From Desulfosarcinaceae bacterium (lineage in GTDB: Bacteria > Desulfobacterota > Desulfobacteria > Desulfobacterales > Desulfosarcinaceae): a stretch of 64,000 nucleotides of DNA. A program made the position numbers and the translations under genes. The stretch is from positions 1 through 64,000 of the forward strand of contig JASJCL010000005.1 in NCBI GenBank assembly GCA_030066015.1, read 5' to 3'. The notes beneath the pieces were generated by a model, which did no database searches, was not told the DNA's origin, and worked only from the letters and a program-made list of their open reading frames with translations. Shown in pieces: positions 33,972-42,674 of this stretch (its first letter is position 1; the number at the start of each line of letters is the position of its first letter).

Positions 33972-35174
33972 TCACCCGCTGGAGTGATGCCGCCCGGCCA
34001 GGTAGAGGGCGGGTGGTGCGGTCAGACGCGCGAGAAGGGTCTGCGGGGGGCCTGGCACGGCGATGAAGTCGGCCCGCTGACCGGCCGCCAAACGACCGCG
34101 ATCCGAGAAGCCCGCCAGGCGGGCACCGGAGGAGGTGGCGGCCGCTACGATCGCCTCTATGGTGAAGCCCGCTTGGGCCAGAAACCGCATCTCCTCCACG
34201 AATGCCGTGCCGTGATCGACCCCCAAGCTGCCGGCATCGGTGCCCACCGCCAGCCGCACCCCCAGCCGACGGGCCATTCGCAACTGGGCCAATTGATGAT
34301 CCCGATTGCGCCGGACAACGTCCAGATCGGCATCCGCAGCAGCCCCGCCGATCTCCCGCCCCTGCGCCAGGTGGCGCCCGTAGGCCGCCATGGTCACCAC
34401 CGTGGGGACCCACACCACGCTGCCCGCGGCCATCGCCTCCAAATTGGTCCGCCCCATAAAAAAGCCGTGTTCGATACTGGTGCAGCCGGCCGCCAGAGCC
34501 TCGGCGACCGGGTGGCGGCCGTTGGCATGAACCATTACCGGTAAGCCCAGGGCATCGGCCGCCGCGACTGCCCGACGCAGTTCGGCGGCGGCGAACTGGG
34601 GAGCAGTCTCCTTGCCGAAGATCCGCAGGCTGTTGAGGCCGGAATTGACAATCTTGACATGATCCATGCCCACCGAGCACCTGGCGATGGCAGCCCCCAA
34701 CTCGATTCTCGCCGCCGGCGGGCGTCCGATCAGGCGTCCGTAGCGTCCTGGGGCGTGCCAGGCCCTACCCGCCGCAGCGATGTGAACGGCCCCGGGCGCA
34801 GCCCTATGCTTGTAAGAGAGGGTATGGCCGTAATGGTCGCCGCCGTCCCGCACGACGGTGATCCCGCGGCGTCGATGCCGGGCGAGATGTCGGCCGATGA
34901 CCGCTTCCGCCTCTGGGTATTCCATCCGCAATTGTCGCTGACGCCGCGCAAGATCGGCGCTGCCCGACATGGTGAGGTGAACGTGGGCATCTACCAGGGT
35001 GGGCAGGAGGGTAGCGCTGGAAAGGTCGAGATCGGGCGGTAGCGGGTCTCTGCCGGATGGGCGAACGGCCGTAATCCGCCCCGCCTTGATCTCCAGCACG
35101 ACGTCGGTCCGGGCCGGCGCCCCGCTGCCGTCGATCAGCCAGCCCGCCAGGACGCGCAAGCTCGCTGGTCTCAT
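33972..35174 (-). CDS. Metal-dependent amidohydrolase (imidazolonepropionase-like)
   Basis: A 400-residue amidohydrolase. Metal ligands: HxH in VDAHVHL, a lysine in DHVKIV (carboxylated in binuclear members), His in VMVHANG and IEHGFF, and the final Asp in VGTDAGSLG. The N- and C-terminal beta sandwich (VLAGWLIDGSGAP, then GRLAAGQRADFIAVPG) is complete. The branch includes imidazolonepropionase-like and prolidase-like enzymes that cleave cyclic amides or dipeptides; substrate unclear. Its start overlaps the stop of the alpha/beta hydrolase gene (ATGA), so the two are coupled. Confidence 0.88.
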   Translation of the reverse strand: MRPASLRVLAGWLIDGSGAPARTDVVLEIKAGRITAVRPSGRDPLPPDLDLSSATLLPTLVDAHVHLTMSGSADLARRQRQLRMEYPEAEAVIGRHLARHRRRGITVVRDGGDHYGHTLSYKHRAAPGAVHIAAAGRAWHAPGRYGRLIGRPPAARIELGAAIARCSVGMDHVKIVNSGLNSLRIFGKETAPQFAAAELRRAVAAADALGLPVMVHANGRHPVAEALAAGCTSIEHGFFMGRTNLEAMAAGSVVWVPTVVTMAAYGRHLAQGREIGGAAADADLDVVRRNRDHQLAQLRMARRLGVRLAVGTDAGSLGVDHGTAFVEEMRFLAQAGFTIEAIVAAATSSGARLAGFSDRGRLAAGQRADFIAVPGPPQTLLARLTAPPALYLAGRHHSSG

Positions 35175-36016
35175 ACAGTCCGGGCCTCAAGCTCTGCTAC
35201 AAACGCTTTGACCGCGGGCGGATAGTCGGGGTCGAGGCTGCTGTCGCTGTGGCCGGCGGTGGGGCTGACGAACATCCGGGTGAAGTCGTTGCCGAAGGCG
35301 GCTTTCAAATGGCGGGCATAGTCGAGGGGGAAGCGGCGGTCGCGTTCACCGTGGATGAGCATTACCGGCAGGTCGAGATCCTTCGCAAGGACCTCCGGGC
35401 TGAATTCGCGCAGCCGGTTTCGGCCGTGGAGAAGTTTGGTAGTGGCGATAATGACGGGCCCGCAACACCTGCCAAAGAGGGGATGCACCCAGCGATAAAG
35501 GCTCATGAGGGCGGTTTCGGTGTCGGCATAGCTGGCCTCCAGAAAGAGGGCCTGCACCTGCTTCGGGTGCCGATGCGCGGCCAAAATGGCGCCGGCCGAG
35601 CCGGCGCTGTGTCCATAAAGCAGGACGGGTTCGCCGACCCATTCCAAGACCGCCTCAATATCTTCGCCGAAGCGAACGGCATTCATGAGAGGGTGCCTGC
35701 TGGAGGCGCCATGGTCCCTGGCGCTGTGCAGAATGGTGGTATAGCCGAGTTCGCCGAAGAGACGCGCCCGTCGGACCATGCGGCCGCGGTTGCGACTCCA
35801 GCCATGGGCCAGGACGACCGTTCCCTTGTTGGACCCCTCGGGAATTACCCGCCACACCTCCAGATAGCCCCCATCCGCTGCAGGGATGAAGGTATCGATG
35901 CAACGCCCCCAATCGGGGCGTTCGTCGATCGGCTTGCGGGGCCAGCGATGGACGAGCAGGTAGAGCCCCCACCAGAGCAGCACTAGAAACGATGTCAGCG
36001 ATAAAAGCCAGATCAT
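35171..36016 (-). CDS. Membrane-anchored alpha/beta hydrolase
   Basis: A 281-residue hydrolase with AGGAGAGG before the ATG. Residues 3-23 are an N-terminal anchor (WLLSLTSFLVLLWWGLYLLV). The catalytic triad is readable: nucleophile Ser in LYGHSAGSAG, acid Asp in IHGERDRRFP and His in TAGHSDSS; the oxyanion loop is VVLAHGWSRNRG. It belongs to the BAAT/serine aminopeptidase-like esterase set. Substrate unknown. First gene of a two-gene unit with the amidohydrolase. Confidence 0.85.
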   Translation of the reverse strand: MIWLLSLTSFLVLLWWGLYLLVHRWPRKPIDERPDWGRCIDTFIPAADGGYLEVWRVIPEGSNKGTVVLAHGWSRNRGRMVRRARLFGELGYTTILHSARDHGASSRHPLMNAVRFGEDIEAVLEWVGEPVLLYGHSAGSAGAILAAHRHPKQVQALFLEASYADTETALMSLYRWVHPLFGRCCGPVIIATTKLLHGRNRLREFSPEVLAKDLDLPVMLIHGERDRRFPLDYARHLKAAFGNDFTRMFVSPTAGHSDSSLDPDYPPAVKAFVAELEARTV

Positions 36017-36091
36017 GGGTCGCCTCTCCTGCTGGAATGCGGTGGTACATGGAAAACTACAATCGAACGGCGGCGATGTGCCGCACCCTCA

Positions 36092-37351
36092 TCAGTTGGC
36101 TCCCTGGATGCCCATCAGCTCCCGGCGGAGCGCTTCGAGGGCTGCCATGGCGAACATCTGTTTATTCATGAGCCGTCGGCCGAAGGGAAAAAAGCGCCGT
36201 ATGGCACGGGTGTCATGGGGCGTTGCCAGACCGATCCAGACGGTACCGACCGGCTTTTCCGCGCTGCCGCCGGTGGGACCGGCGATCCCCGTGGTGGCCA
36301 GACCATAATCGGCGCCGGCACGTCGGCGCACCCCCTCCGCCATGGCCTTTGCCGTGGCGTCACTCACCGCTCCGTGTTCCGTCAGGGTGTCGGCGGCGAC
36401 CTTCAGCACCGCCTTTTTGGCGCTGTTGGCATAGGTGACGGCCGAGAATAGAAAATAGTCTGAGCTGCCGGCTACATTGGTGAGCCGGTGGGCCAGAAGA
36501 CCACCGGTACAGCTCTCTGCCACGGCAATGGTGGTCCCGCGTTCGTGCAACAGCCGACCCACGACAGCTTCCAGGCTCTCCCCGTCGCGCGAGATGAGGT
36601 GGTCTCCCAGCTGCTCGGCCACCCATGACACCCCGCTCTCCAACTGCGTTTCAACCGCCCCCCGATCGCTGCCGCTGCCATAAAGCTTGACTTGTATAAC
36701 GGGGAATTTGGCGCGCAATCCCAGGAGGAGGTCGGAGAAATGCGCCTCGACCGGGGCGACCAGTTCGCCCACCTGGGATTCGGGCAGCCCGAAAGTGGTG
36801 AGCGTTCGGGACAGGTAGACCTGGTCGTCGTCGCCGCGCAGCTCCTGGAGACGGGGCAGCACCTGGTCCGCCAGCATCCGCTTCATCTCATAGGGCACGC
36901 CAGGCAGGAAGAAGCATCGGCAGGCGCCGATCATCAGGCTGAATCCGGGCGCGGTGCCCACCGGGTTGTCGAGGCAATCGGACCCCTGGGGTAGCTCGGC
37001 CTGCTTCCGGTTGGAGGCCGTCAGCGGACGGCCCGCTTTTCGAAAGAAGCGTTCCACCACCTCGAGGGCATCGCTATCCAGCAACAGCGGTACGCCGGCA
37101 GCTTCGGCCGCCGCGGCGGCACTGCGGTCATCGCTGGTGGGCCCCAATCCACCTGTGACCACACAAAGGTCGCTGCGGCCGGAGATCTCCCTCAGGACCC
37201 CGACCAGCTCGACCAGATCGTCCCCGCAGCAGTGGTGCCGTCGAACATCGATGCCGTTGGCGATCAGCCGCTCGGCGATCCAGGCCGAGTTGCTGTCCAC
37301 CAAGCTGCCGGTGCGAATTTCGTCTCCAGTGGCCAATAGTTCGGCTTGCAT
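36092..37351 (-). CDS. cinA: CinA, nicotinamide-nucleotide amidohydrolase/ADP-ribose pyrophosphatase-like
   Basis: A 419-residue CinA from the ATG at 37351. The N-terminal MoaB/MogA-like COG1058 domain (residues 1-170: LLATGDEIRTGSLVDSNSAWIAERL, VVTGGLGPTSDD) is followed by the C-terminal deamidase domain (from about 255: TIAVAESCTGGLLAHRLTNVAGSS, TGIAGPTGGSAEKPVGTVWIG). CinA recycles NMN to NaMN in NAD metabolism and was named for competence and DNA damage induction. No recA is adjacent here. Full length, no anomaly. Confidence 0.95.
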   Translation of the reverse strand: MQAELLATGDEIRTGSLVDSNSAWIAERLIANGIDVRRHHCCGDDLVELVGVLREISGRSDLCVVTGGLGPTSDDRSAAAAAEAAGVPLLLDSDALEVVERFFRKAGRPLTASNRKQAELPQGSDCLDNPVGTAPGFSLMIGACRCFFLPGVPYEMKRMLADQVLPRLQELRGDDDQVYLSRTLTTFGLPESQVGELVAPVEAHFSDLLLGLRAKFPVIQVKLYGSGSDRGAVETQLESGVSWVAEQLGDHLISRDGESLEAVVGRLLHERGTTIAVAESCTGGLLAHRLTNVAGSSDYFLFSAVTYANSAKKAVLKVAADTLTEHGAVSDATAKAMAEGVRRRAGADYGLATTGIAGPTGGSAEKPVGTVWIGLATPHDTRAIRRFFPFGRRLMNKQMFAMAALEALRRELMGIQGAN

Positions 37352-37485
37352 GTGTCGATCGTATCCTATTTCGAAGGTTTGGTGGCGTGGAACACCCATT
37401 CGCCGTTACGCGCGCATCGGCGCAGTGCGCCACGGCTTGTCGCCGGGATCGGTCAGTATCCTTTCCTCGGCAAGGCACCGGCGCA

Positions 37486-40400
37486 TTAAAAATTCACGTT
37501 GGCTTTGAGGGAGAAGTATACCGATAATTTCTCCGACGGTCGATCCCCCTCATTGTTGCGCGCCTCTCGATCGAAGGCGTAAACCACCCCAACACCCGGC
37601 GCCACGGGCAGAAATCGCAGCAACTGGGTGGCCAGATTGACCTCTAGTCCGGCGGCATTCAGCCAGTCGGTATCGGCCTGGGCGATAGCACTCTCCTGAA
37701 TCCGCCCCCCCTCGTAGAAAAGCTCCAGGAAGAGCTGCTGCAGGTAGAGCGGAAAGGTGGCGTTGAGATTGCGAAACGGCTGCCAGAGAGGGCAGCGATA
37801 GGCGATGCCAAGTTTCACCGCCGCCTGCCCGACCCGGTAATTGCTGTCGTACCCCCGCAGACGGATGCCGCGATCCACGCCGAGGGAGGCGAGCAGGCCG
37901 AACCCCAATCCCCCCAAACCGAAGGCGCCCTGGGCGGTTTCATCCCCCCAGCTGTGGCCATAGACCGTCTCCAGCTTGATCACGTGGTTGTCCCACCCCC
38001 ATGGCAGGGGCAAGTACTCTCGCCAATCGCACCGCAGGCGGGTGCGGTCGATCTCGCTTCCCAGGGCATTGTCGGCCCGTTCGGCAACCAGGTCAAGATA
38101 GCGACCGTCCTCCAGCGAATGGCTGCGACCGAAAGCGGCGGCGTTGAAGAAATCCAGCCGTCCCCAGAGCGCGGAAGAGCGGTCCTCGCCGAGATTGCGG
38201 GTGCGGAGAGGCACATCGGCGAAATCGTCCGTGGTCTCCGAGATGGCGCTGCGCTCCTCCAGTTGGTAGCCGAATCGCAGCGCCGCCCGTTGGTCGATCC
38301 GCTTCCAGGGCAGCGACACGGCCAGGGTCAGCCGATGGCGCTGTTCACCGTAATCGTAGTAGCGCCCATCCACCTCCTGGACGAGGCCAGGATAGACGAC
38401 GGGCATGGTGTCCGCCTGGAAGGTGAATTGGGGATAGATGCCGCTGTAGACATAGCTGACGGCGGCCACTGGCGCGCTGTAGGCGGATTCAGCACCGGCG
38501 GCCAGCCTCAGTCGTTGATAGTGGACCGGATCGGAGAAACCGGCCAAGAGACCGCCCATGACGCCCTCATGGGAAGCCGTCAGCCAGGGGGACCAGGCGT
38601 CGAAGCGGACCTGGTTGAAGGAGTTGTACACCCTTTCCGCCGCTGGTGAGGGCGGCGGTGTCTGCGCTTGGCGGGCCTTCAGGGCCGCATTCTGCGGCAG
38701 GCTGCGCCAATCCGGCGAGATCACGGGCAGTGGCGCGGGTGCTGCGCCGCCCGCATCCAACACGGTGAGGTAGTAACCGTCGGCGTCATAGGCGACGGCT
38801 GTCAGGAGACGGCCGTCTGGGGAGAAATCGGGATCGAACAGCCCGCCCAGGCAGTGGGTCAGCGCGATGGGAGCATGGTCAGAAAGGGGATTCAGACGAT
38901 AGAGGTTGAAGACCCCGTTGCGGTCTGCGGAGAAGACCAGATCACCGGTCGTGGGCTGAAAGGTCGGTGAGAGAATGGCACAGGGCCACCGCAGGAGCCG
39001 TCTGCGGGTCTGCGTCGCCACATCATACTGGATCAGATCGGCTCCCTCGGCGTCGGATCGTACATAGACCAGACCGTCCCCCCGTGGCGTGTAGCGGACA
39101 GCGCTGAAGCGCTCTCCGGGAGCGGCCGTGGCCAGTATGGTCTCGGCCTCAGGTTTGCCGATGTCGGACACTGGGAGGGTCACCAGGAGACTGCGGCCGG
39201 CGCGCTCGCTGATGGCGGCCAGCATGTCGCCGCGCGGATGCAGACTGATGTGGCGATAGCGTCCGCCGCTGGCAACGCGGCGCAGCCGGCGGTCGGCAAT
39301 TCCATAGGCGTAAAGTTCATTGCGCAACCGGTCGCGGCCCTGAATATCCAGGCGGGTGTAGTAGAGCGTTCGTCGATCGGCACTCATGGCCAAATCGGTG
39401 GTGAGGGCCTCGGTTACCCGCGCAGTGTCAAGTTTGACCAGCGATCTGGCCCTAAGATCGTACCGGTACAATGTCCGCCGGCCCGTCTCATCCCGTCCGC
39501 TGAAGAAAACCCGCTGCCCCAGGGGACCGAATTTCGGTTGCGCCACCCCCAAGGTATCGGGTGTCAGGCGTTTCAGATCGGTCAACGGCGCGCGGCTGAG
39601 TGCAGCGATACGGCGCTCTTGGCGGCGCTTCTCGGCGGCCATGGCCGAAAGGGCCAGATCGGAAAATCGCTGTTGGGTTCGCCCCAGGGAGCGGTTGTTG
39701 AAATTGAAGAAGAAGGAGCGGGCCACATCCTCACTCAATTGGGCGGGCGTGTTGGTGCCGCTGCCGTCGACCCCATAGGTGGCGAAGATGTGGTCGAACA
39801 CCTTGAGACCGTAGAGGTAGGCTGCCGTGCCATAGGGCCACTCGGGCAGACGGATGTCCCAGGCAGCCGGCGGCAACACCTGGTCGCCGGCCACGGCCAT
39901 GCGCATCAGCATGTCGGTCCGCGAGTTACGCCCCCGTCCGGGGCCGACGAACTCCGTCTCCACCCAGATGGCCAACCCCTCCTGGTACCAGCGCGGAGCC
40001 AGGACGCCGGGGGGTGCCGCCAAATACATCAGCAGTCCGCTCAATGGATCCGTCGCCAGAGGAAGGCCCCGGCCAAAAATGCGATGCAGGGCCGCGTCGA
40101 AGCCGTATTGGGCGTCCATGCCGAGAATGTGGGCGTATTCGTGGAAGACCGTTCGCCGCAGATCATCGCCCCCATCGAAGAGGGTCGTGGCGGGATGGGC
40201 CCCCGCTGCGATGAGGACCATGAGGGGCCTGGGATAGACGGTGGCCATGCCGTTATGCAGGTCTGCGGCATCGGTAAAGAGCACCAGGGTCTTGCGGCGC
40301 GGGGACCAATTGAAGATCGGCGACAAGGCGGCGTGGGCATCCTCACAGTGCTTTTGCAGCAGGGGCACCGTTTCGGCCAATTGGGCCTCAAACAGATATT

Positions 40401-40536
40401 CGAAGTGGGTGGTTTGGGTATGACGCACATCGGCGCCCGCCGGAAGGAAGGTTCCGGCTGCGACGGCGGGCAGACCGAGCAGCGTCAGGAGCAGGAGGCA
40501 GATGGTCCCGGGCGCGGGGAACGGCGTGTCGCGCAT
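37486..40536 (-). CDS. Large secreted protein: HExxH peptidase, WD40-like propeller, possible outer-membrane barrel
   Basis: A 1016-residue protein with a signal peptide (about 1-28). Residues about 40-250 form a gluzincin-like metallopeptidase with HEYAH (H132, E133, H136) and a third-ligand helix WYQEGLAIW. Residues about 300-620 are TolB/PD40-type beta-propeller blades (FSADRNGVFNLYRLNP, FSPDGRLLTAVAYD). The last 370 residues alternate like a transmembrane beta barrel (YRLNLTL-type amphipathic strands, ending SVYFSLKANVNF with a terminal Phe), as in outer-membrane proteins recognised by BamA. Peptidase plus propeller occurs in known families; all three together is less common. Inferred: surface or periplasmic peptidase anchored in the outer membrane. 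Confidence 0.75.
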   Translation of the reverse strand: MRDTPFPAPGTICLLLLTLLGLPAVAAGTFLPAGADVRHTQTTHFEYLFEAQLAETVPLLQKHCEDAHAALSPIFNWSPRRKTLVLFTDAADLHNGMATVYPRPLMVLIAAGAHPATTLFDGGDDLRRTVFHEYAHILGMDAQYGFDAALHRIFGRGLPLATDPLSGLLMYLAAPPGVLAPRWYQEGLAIWVETEFVGPGRGRNSRTDMLMRMAVAGDQVLPPAAWDIRLPEWPYGTAAYLYGLKVFDHIFATYGVDGSGTNTPAQLSEDVARSFFFNFNNRSLGRTQQRFSDLALSAMAAEKRRQERRIAALSRAPLTDLKRLTPDTLGVAQPKFGPLGQRVFFSGRDETGRRTLYRYDLRARSLVKLDTARVTEALTTDLAMSADRRTLYYTRLDIQGRDRLRNELYAYGIADRRLRRVASGGRYRHISLHPRGDMLAAISERAGRSLLVTLPVSDIGKPEAETILATAAPGERFSAVRYTPRGDGLVYVRSDAEGADLIQYDVATQTRRRLLRWPCAILSPTFQPTTGDLVFSADRNGVFNLYRLNPLSDHAPIALTHCLGGLFDPDFSPDGRLLTAVAYDADGYYLTVLDAGGAAPAPLPVISPDWRSLPQNAALKARQAQTPPPSPAAERVYNSFNQVRFDAWSPWLTASHEGVMGGLLAGFSDPVHYQRLRLAAGAESAYSAPVAAVSYVYSGIYPQFTFQADTMPVVYPGLVQEVDGRYYDYGEQRHRLTLAVSLPWKRIDQRAALRFGYQLEERSAISETTDDFADVPLRTRNLGEDRSSALWGRLDFFNAAAFGRSHSLEDGRYLDLVAERADNALGSEIDRTRLRCDWREYLPLPWGWDNHVIKLETVYGHSWGDETAQGAFGLGGLGFGLLASLGVDRGIRLRGYDSNYRVGQAAVKLGIAYRCPLWQPFRNLNATFPLYLQQLFLELFYEGGRIQESAIAQADTDWLNAAGLEVNLATQLLRFLPVAPGVGVVYAFDREARNNEGDRPSEKLSVYFSLKANVNF

Positions 40537-40718
40537 GAAAGGCCTCGGGTCGCAGGTGATTGGGAAACGATGGATCGGTGGCGAAGCGTCTCATCGATAG
40601 CCTAGGACCGCCGGGTTGGCAAGAGGTCGGGGCGCACCCGTCTATGGCGGGCGGCCTATCATTATGAGCTGTTTTTCCCAGATTCTATTGAATTGAGGGG
40701 AGCTTCCGCGAACAGAAC

Positions 40719-40735
40719 ACCATATATGGTATAAT
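40719..40735 (+). promoter_or_regulatory. Palindrome ACCATATATGGT overlapping a TATAAT box
   Basis: The perfect 12-base palindrome at 40719-40730 shares its last T with TATAAT (40730-40735). No good -35 lies at the right distance, so the promoter may need an activator, or the palindrome is a repressor site. It lies about 110 bases before the lipoprotein start. Confidence 0.45.
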
Positions 40736-40747
40736 TGTGTTCATAAA

Positions 40748-40762
40748 ACCACAACATATGGT
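40748..40762. promoter_or_regulatory. Dyad ACCACAACATATGGT, second copy of a shared element
   Basis: Thirteen of fifteen bases match the dyad at 11962-11976. It follows the palindrome/TATAAT element by 12 bases, in the leader of the lipoprotein transcript, a position suited to a repressor or a paired operator. Confidence 0.35.
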
Positions 40763-40842
40763 TGGCCTTGAACTTGCTAAACCAGGGCCAGATCGTATCG
40801 CGAGATCTCGTTTGGCCACCCCGACAACCCGGAGGCTCCCCA

Positions 40843-41343
40843 GTGCGAATACAACAATTCTCAAAGCGGCGTTCCTGGCCACTACTTGTCGTGATGATGG
40901 GTTATCTCTTACTGCTCAGCGCCTGCGGCACCAGCGCTTCGGCTCCCGAGATCGGCAACATCACCGTCGGCAACGGGTTGTCCGACGAGTACGAATTCAT
41001 GGCGGCAACAGGGGTCGTTCCGACCAGCGGGGCATGGGAAGGAAGCCAGATCCGCTTCCAGGTGAGCACCGCAGGCACCCTCATTGAAAGCATCGAGATC
41101 AGCTATTCCGGGCGTGCTAGCAATGAAAACTGCGACTTCGACTACAGCGATGTCGTCACGGCGGCCGACATCAGCATCCAAGACGGCAAATTCGTTTACG
41201 ACAGTGACACGCTGGTGATCGATGGCCGTTTCACGGCAACCCAAGAGGCCGAGGTGACCGTGCTGTGGTTCGGTTATTATGGCGGTGCGTGCGAAGTGTT
41301 CTATAATGGCGAGCTGACAAGCCTGGCCGCACCTACGGAGTAG
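40843..41343 (+). CDS. Lipoprotein of unknown function
   Basis: A 166-residue lipoprotein. The GTG at 40843, seven bases after GGAGG, is a better start than the ATG at 40762. A basic head and hydrophobic core lead to the lipobox LLSAC (C28). The mature part is a small acidic beta-rich domain (GNITVGNGLSDEYEFMAATG, IRFQVSTAGTLIESIEISYSG) with two Cys near SNENCDFDYSD and GACEVFY that may form a disulfide. No family recognised. It starts about 310 bases from the divergent large secreted protein. Confidence 0.65.
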   Translation: MRIQQFSKRRSWPLLVVMMGYLLLLSACGTSASAPEIGNITVGNGLSDEYEFMAATGVVPTSGAWEGSQIRFQVSTAGTLIESIEISYSGRASNENCDFDYSDVVTAADISIQDGKFVYDSDTLVIDGRFTATQEAEVTVLWFGYYGGACEVFYNGELTSLAAPTE

Positions 41344-41386
41344 GCGCCGGTGGCGTATGCGCCGATGGCGTGGGGCCACCCGCTTT

Positions 41387-42298
41387 CTACCGAAGGGTGT
41401 CGATCGCCTGCTGGGCCGCGGCAATGCGCTCTTTGGCCGCCATGCCATCCTGCCAGGCAGTGGGTAACGGGCCGCTGCCCGCATGGCTCCCCAGGAGAAT
41501 GGCCGCCAGCATGCCGCGGGCGGCGTTGTCGCCACCGGCCATCACATTTTGAATCAACGCCTCCTTCAGGTCGCCCTCGTATTTGGCCACCAGGTGAAAC
41601 ACGCCGGGTAGCGCTGCCTCCACACTGCACATCTGTCCGAAATCGGCGATCACCTGCCGGGTGTCCTGGGCTTGCGTGGCCACACCATCTTCAAAGGCAT
41701 CCGTTAAGGCCGCACTATAGGCGTGCGCCGCGAGAGTCGCCTGCAGGGCCTCCAGCGGCGTCTCACCTGCCAAGATCCGCAGCGTCGCCCGACTGGCCAT
41801 GCGGGCCACCTCGATCACCTGCGGATGTTGGTGGGTCAGCGCCGTGGCGGCGGACACGGCCGTTTCCAACGCCTCCGGTTGACGTGCGTAGGCGTAGATC
41901 AACGGTGCGATGCGGGCGGCTCCGGCCAGATCGTCTGATGCGGAACCGCAAGTGGCCGGTCCCTCTCCGGCCACCATGCGCTCCAGGGTCTCTTTGGTGG
42001 CCGAATCGACGTATCCCGCGTAGGTATCAAAAAAACGTCGCCACGCATCGGCCCATCCCTGCAGGTCGAACTGGGGCATTGTCGTTAGACACTCCAGCAG
42101 CAAGAGCGTCTGATCGCCGTAATGGGTGAAATCGCCCTTGTGCTTGCCCTTGTGGTAGCTCGTCAGAGGCGCCTCCAAGGTTTCCGTCCGACCGAACTTC
42201 TTGTCGATCACCTTGGTGTTGTAAACCCAGTGGGATCCGAGCGACAGGGCGTCGGCGGCAAAGGCCGCCCATAACATGGTGTGTCGGTTCTCCGTCAT
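41387..42298 (-). CDS. ADP-ribosylglycohydrolase family protein
   Basis: A 303-residue all-helical hydrolase with GGAGG six bases before the ATG. It shows the family's metal-site elements in altered form: GDFTHYGDQTLLLLE near the N-terminus, CGSASDDLAGAARIAPL in the middle and GGDNAARGMLAAILLG near the C-terminus. Members remove ADP-ribose from protein side chains (DraG on nitrogenase reductase, human ARH) or act on small ADP-ribosyl compounds. No DraT-like transferase or nif gene is in the window, so the target is unknown. Confidence 0.82.
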   Translation of the reverse strand: MTENRHTMLWAAFAADALSLGSHWVYNTKVIDKKFGRTETLEAPLTSYHKGKHKGDFTHYGDQTLLLLECLTTMPQFDLQGWADAWRRFFDTYAGYVDSATKETLERMVAGEGPATCGSASDDLAGAARIAPLIYAYARQPEALETAVSAATALTHQHPQVIEVARMASRATLRILAGETPLEALQATLAAHAYSAALTDAFEDGVATQAQDTRQVIADFGQMCSVEAALPGVFHLVAKYEGDLKEALIQNVMAGGDNAARGMLAAILLGSHAGSGPLPTAWQDGMAAKERIAAAQQAIDTLR

Positions 42299-42674
42299 GC
42301 ACTACCTCCTTCTGGGACCGATGCGATTCCGTGGCAGGGTGGCGCAGAAACGCGGGTTGTCCGGAAATGGTTGTGAAACGCGGTGATCACCTGCCGCAGA
42401 GAATATCGGATGTCCATCGGTGGTTACAAGAAAAGATTGGTCCTACGACGGTGCCCGATCGCTCAGCACCGCTCCCCGCCGCTGGCCTTTCCCAAGCGTG
42501 GCGGACGCCTAAGCCGCGTGGCGGACGCCTAAGCCGCGTAGCGGACGCCTAAGCCGCACAGCAGACTGCTGCGCCGTGGGACGGATCGGCCCAAGGTATA
42601 CAGCGTGCGCCGTCCAGGGCCGGCGATCGAAAACGGGTGTCGAAACTGCCGGTCCATCGGACACCCACCCGTCG
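42299..42674. other. Intergenic region with a short tandem repeat
   Basis: Some 375 bases upstream of the ADP-ribosylglycohydrolase gene and downstream of the CPBP protease gene. Apart from the three-copy repeat at 42498-42557 nothing codes convincingly. Confidence 0.45.
42498..42557. repeat. Tandem repeat, three 20-base units
   Basis: The unit GTGGCGGACGCCTAAGCCGC occurs twice exactly and a third time with one change (GTA for GTG). Units are head to tail with no spacer. It is 118 bases past the stop of the CPBP gene. Too few and too short for CRISPR; probably slippage-derived or a small protein-binding array. Confidence 0.8.

Larger units (their letters stand above)
40537..40842. other. Divergent intergenic region with palindromes
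   Basis: About 300 bases between the large secreted protein and the lipoprotein gene. It contains a 12-base palindrome overlapping a TATAAT, and a dyad related to the one at 11962. The rest shows nothing clear. Confidence 0.5.

Noticed and set aside
42498-42557. The 20-base tandem repeat as a CRISPR array.
   Set aside because: Units are only 20 bases, with no spacers and no cas genes in the window.
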